From: Bacteroidota bacterium | GTDB lineage: Bacteria; Bacteroidota; Bacteroidia; Flavobacteriales; Weeksellaceae | DNA length: 9,563 bases | NCBI GenBank assembly: GCA_023433225.1 | Contig: JAEZDQ010000161.1 | Span: forward strand, 1-9,563 | Reading direction: 5' to 3' | Part shown: positions 7,521 through 9,563 of the stretch, piece after piece | Layout of the letters: each line of letters starts with the position of its first letter | How positions within the stretch are numbered: the first letter of the stretch is position 1 | Translations under genes and position numbers: made by a program | Notes under the pieces: generated by a model | What the model saw: only the letters and a program-made list of their open reading frames with translations | What the model was told of the DNA's origin: nothing | Databases searched by the model: none

Positions 7521-7528
7521 CAAAAATA
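7521..7528 (-). promoter_or_regulatory. Candidate -7 box of the acpP operon promoter
   Basis: The minus strand reads TATTTTTG, a TAnnTTTG match, 28 bases before the acpP ATG. A TGTG at 7549-7552 lies 20 bases upstream and could act as a weak -33 element. The spacer between the two is filled by a 16-bp palindrome (7532-7547). Confidence 0.5.
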
Positions 7529-7531
7529 AAA

Positions 7532-7547
7532 AACTTTACCTAAAGTT
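7532..7547. promoter_or_regulatory. Perfect 7-bp inverted repeat in the acpP promoter spacer (possible operator)
   Basis: AACTTTA (7532-7538), CC, TAAAGTT (7541-7547): both arms match perfectly over 7 bases. A further ACTTT half-site at 7552-7556 pairs with AAAGT (7542-7546) across five bases. This gives three half-sites spaced 9 and 10 bases apart, about one helical turn. It lies between the candidate -33 and -7 elements, the place where a bound repressor would block RNA polymerase. No regulator is identifiable in the window. Confidence 0.5.
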
Positions 7548-7575
7548 GCACACTTTTGTAGGGCAAACATAGTTT

Positions 7576-7600
7576 AGGTTCAAACCTTACAAAGGTAGGT
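7576..7600. promoter_or_regulatory. AGGT/ACCT dyad cluster between acpP and pckA
   Basis: Two overlapping dyads: AGGTT-N2-AACCT (7576-7587) and ACCTT-N3-AAGGT (7584-7596), then one more AGGT (7597-7600). On the minus strand the second dyad includes TACCTTTG (7590-7597), a second TAnnTTTG match pointing toward acpP. It may be an upstream promoter or a regulator site shared by the divergent genes; function is inferred only from symmetry and position. Confidence 0.3.
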
Positions 7601-7657
7601 AAATATTTAAATCATTCTAAAATGATATTAATCAACCGATTCAACCGTAAAAAATTA

Positions 7658-7665
7658 TACATTTG
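7658..7665 (+). promoter_or_regulatory. Candidate -7 box of the pckA promoter
   Basis: TACATTTG matches TAnnTTTG exactly, 47 bases before the pckA ATG at 7713. I see no TTG or TTTG at the expected -33 distance, so the promoter may need an activator or may be misassigned. The leader would be about 40 bases, AT-rich, without a Shine-Dalgarno sequence. Confidence 0.45.
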
Positions 7666-7712
7666 CGTCTTTATTATTAAATTAATTGTCCTAACGCCCA
7701 ACAAATATAACA

Positions 7713-9287
7713 ATGAAATCACAGTTAACTACCTATGGAATTGAGTCTGCGGATGTAAAATGGCAACTTTCGCCGGAGGAACTCATCCAAATTGCCTTGG
7801 AAAAAAACCAGGTTGAACAAGCTTCTTCGGGTGCCATCAACGTCATGACCGGTAAATTTACCGGGCGTTCACCATTGGATCGGTTTATTGTAAAAGATGA
7901 GGTTACAGAAAATACCGTTTGGTGGGATGGGAAAGTAAATATCCCCTTTGATTCGGACAAATTCGATAAATTATACGACAAAGTCGTTAAATACCTCAGT
8001 GGAAAAGAACTTTTCGTTCGCGATGCCTTTGCTTGTGCCGATGAGAGATACAAATTAAAAATCCGCGCCATCAACGAAAAGCCTTGGGCCAATTTATTTG
8101 TGTACAATATGTTTATCCGCCCGAGCGAAGAAGAATTGAAAAACTTCGGCGAACCGGATTGGCTCGTAATCAATGCGCCCGGATTCGAAGCTGACCCTGA
8201 AACGGATGGAACCCGCCAAGGGAACTTCGCTATATTGAATTTCTCCCGTAAAATCGCTTTGGTAGGCGGAACCGGTTACACCGGTGAAATTAAAAAAGGA
8301 ATTTTCTCCGCATTGAACTTCCTCTTGCCTACTTTTCAGAATACCTTACCGATGCATTGCTCCGCAAACATGGGCGAAAACGGTGATACAGCTATGTTCT
8401 TCGGGCTTTCCGGAACGGGAAAAACAACTTTGTCAGCCGATAAAAACAGGAAACTCATAGGGGACGATGAACACGGTTGGACGGAAGACAACGTCATTTT
8501 TAACTTCGAAGGAGGTTGCTACGCAAAAGTAATCAACCTTTCCGCCGAAGGCGAACCCGAAATCTACAATGCAATCCGTGAAGGTTCTTTATTGGAAAAC
8601 TGCGTATTCAAACCGGGCACGAATGAAGTGGATTTCGAAAATAAATCAATTACCGAAAACACACGTGTAAGTTATCCGATTGATTTCATCGAAAACATCG
8701 CGGTTCCTTCTCTGGGAAAAAATCCGACGAATATTTTCTTTTTATCCTTTGACGCATTCGGGGTCTTCCCTCCGATTGCCAAATTGAATCCGGCTCAGGC
8801 CGCTTATTTGTTCATTTCAGGATACACTTCAAAAGTGGCCGGAACAGAAGCGGGCGTGACCGAGCCGCAAACGACTTTCTCAACTTGTTTCGGTGCGCCG
8901 TTCATGCCGCTTCACCCAACCAAATATGCTTCTATGTTAAGCCAAAAAGTTGCTGAAACCGGCGTAAACGTTTGGTTGTTGAACACCGGATGGAACGGGC
9001 AAGGAAAACGAATGAGCTTGAAAGATACCAGAGCTGTCATCAATGCTGCTTTGAAAGGCGATTTGGACAATGTGGAATTCAAACAAGATCCTTATTTCGG
9101 GTTCCAAATCCCGCAAACCTGCCCGGGCGTTTCTTCCAATGAAATCCTGAAAGTGGAAAGTTCATGGGCAGATAAAAATGCTTACGATGAAAAGGCAAGG
9201 TTACTCGCCAGCAAATTCAAAGAAAACTTCAGAAAATTCGAAGAATTTGCCAATGAGGAAATCCTGAGCGGAGGGCCTTTGGTTTAA
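7713..9287 (+). CDS. pckA: Phosphoenolpyruvate carboxykinase (ATP)
   Basis: Converts oxaloacetate and ATP to phosphoenolpyruvate, CO2 and ADP, the first committed step of gluconeogenesis, in the cytoplasm. In some anaerobes it runs in reverse. It has 524 residues, about the usual length for the ATP-type enzyme. Substrate-binding TGRSP is at 50-54 and the GEIKKG loop at 191-196. The P-loop is GLSGTGKTTLS (231-241), and the second kinase motif LIGDDEHGW (248-256) supplies the metal-binding aspartates. FEGGCYAK follows at 265-272 and WNGQGKRMSLKDTRA lies in the C-terminal half. Those motifs identify the ATP family rather than the GTP family. The stretch FLSFDAFGVFPPIAKL (343-358) has phenylalanines where relatives usually have a small residue and leucine; this is probably neutral. 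The ATG at 7713 is supported by the alignment of MKSQLTTYGI with known N-termini. It is divergent from the acpP operon and ends in its own terminator. Confidence 0.97.
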   Translation: MKSQLTTYGIESADVKWQLSPEELIQIALEKNQVEQASSGAINVMTGKFTGRSPLDRFIVKDEVTENTVWWDGKVNIPFDSDKFDKLYDKVVKYLSGKELFVRDAFACADERYKLKIRAINEKPWANLFVYNMFIRPSEEELKNFGEPDWLVINAPGFEADPETDGTRQGNFAILNFSRKIALVGGTGYTGEIKKGIFSALNFLLPTFQNTLPMHCSANMGENGDTAMFFGLSGTGKTTLSADKNRKLIGDDEHGWTEDNVIFNFEGGCYAKVINLSAEGEPEIYNAIREGSLLENCVFKPGTNEVDFENKSITENTRVSYPIDFIENIAVPSLGKNPTNIFFLSFDAFGVFPPIAKLNPAQAAYLFISGYTSKVAGTEAGVTEPQTTFSTCFGAPFMPLHPTKYASMLSQKVAETGVNVWLLNTGWNGQGKRMSLKDTRAVINAALKGDLDNVEFKQDPYFGFQIPQTCPGVSSNEILKVESSWADKNAYDEKARLLASKFKENFRKFEEFANEEILSGGPLV

Positions 9288-9342
9288 GGTATATCGTAGA
9301 ATTGTATAATGTAGATTGTGCAGTTTTTAAAAATAATTGATT

Positions 9343-9373
9343 AAATCCTGTATTTAAAGTACAGGATTTTTTC
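9343..9373 (+). terminator. Intrinsic terminator after pckA
   Basis: A perfect 10-bp stem, AAATCCTGTA (9343-9352) with TACAGGATTT (9360-9369), a 7-base loop, and a T-run at 9367-9372. It lies 55 bases after the pckA stop on the plus strand, the clearest terminator in the window. Confidence 0.88.
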
Positions 9374-9496
9374 ATTAGGGTTTAAAAATAGTCAAGCGGA
9401 ATTTTCAAATTTTCAGAAAAAAACATTCTTTTTTTAACCAAATTTTAGCAACCTCCGTTAAATGGATTCGGATTTATGGTTAATTTTAATTAAATT

Positions 9497-9504
9497 TATC
9501 TTTA
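9497..9504 (+). promoter_or_regulatory. Weak candidate -7 box for the gene starting at 9532
   Basis: TATCTTTA differs from TAnnTTTG only at the last base. A TTTA at 9473-9476 sits 20 bases upstream. Together with the AT-rich run and the position after the pckA terminator, this suggests that the next gene has its own promoter. Confidence 0.3.
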
Positions 9505-9531
9505 AATCATAAAAACCAAAAACCCACGACG

Positions 9532-9563
9532 ATGAGCAATATCCACCACAACCGGGTCAAAAC
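9532..9563 (+). CDS. Start of an unidentified gene, cut by the window end
   Basis: An ATG at 9532-9534 opens a frame of ten codons, MSNIHHNRVK, running off the window. It follows the pckA terminator and a candidate promoter, with an A/C-rich leader typical of this genome. Ten residues are too few to identify it. N-R-(I/V)-K near the start is seen in some Bacteroidota helix-turn-helix regulators, but that is only a guess. Confidence 0.45.
   Translation, partial: MSNIHHNRVK

Noticed and set aside
7493..7570. 26-residue extension of acyl carrier protein
   Set aside because: It would run through the candidate promoter and palindrome, and ACPs are normally 75-80 residues starting close to this internal ATG.
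7733..8173. 146-codon minus-strand open frame inside pckA
   Set aside because: It lies antisense to conserved pckA coding sequence; composition is that of a reverse-complement shadow.
9434..9483. TTAACCA and TGGTTAA inverted repeat before the last gene
   Set aside because: Seven-base arms 36 bases apart in AT-rich sequence are easily due to chance and have no other support.

Overview
The window looks like Bacteroidota, most likely Flavobacteriales or a close relative. The evidence is the conserved gene order acpP-fabF-rnc-(IPExxxVDY family)-pyk, upstream boxes that fit the Bacteroidota -7 element TAnnTTTG, A-rich leaders without clear Shine-Dalgarno sequences, and a secreted protein whose signal peptide ends in the A|Q cleavage pattern common in this phylum. 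Most of the window is core metabolism and translation. I see no phage, insertion sequence, CRISPR array, rRNA or tRNA.

Layout. Positions 43-1170 (minus): AAA ATPase of the AAA_14/DUF4143 type, visibly AT-richer than its neighbours. Positions 1171-1350: its upstream region, with two near-identical 32-bp tandem units built around the dyad TTTAGA-N6-TCTAAA. Positions 1351-2196 (minus): an unrecognised exported protein with a TTG start, 11 bases downstream of pheS. Positions 2208-3230 (minus): pheS. Positions 3323-4762 (minus): pyk. Positions 4777-5226 (minus): an IPExxxVDY-family protein. Positions 5227-5988 (minus): rnc. Positions 5992-7239 (minus): fabF. Positions 7256-7492 (minus): acpP. A 220-base divergent promoter region follows, then pckA (7713-9287, plus) with a clear intrinsic terminator at 9343-9373, and the first ten codons of another plus-strand gene at 9532.

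How the genes fit together. AcpP carries the acyl chains that FabF elongates. RNase III, the IPExxxVDY protein and pyruvate kinase follow with gaps of 0-14 bases and probably share the transcript. Pyruvate kinase consumes phosphoenolpyruvate. The divergent pckA makes it from oxaloacetate, so enzymes of opposite direction at the PEP node flank one regulatory region. pheS has its own candidate promoter and probably carries the exported protein as a second cistron.

Most worth a second look are the 32-bp dyad repeats in front of the ATPase gene, the 16-bp palindrome inside the acpP promoter spacer, and the exported protein tied to pheS. I found no convincing complete new system. The ATPase with its repeat array is the nearest thing to one.
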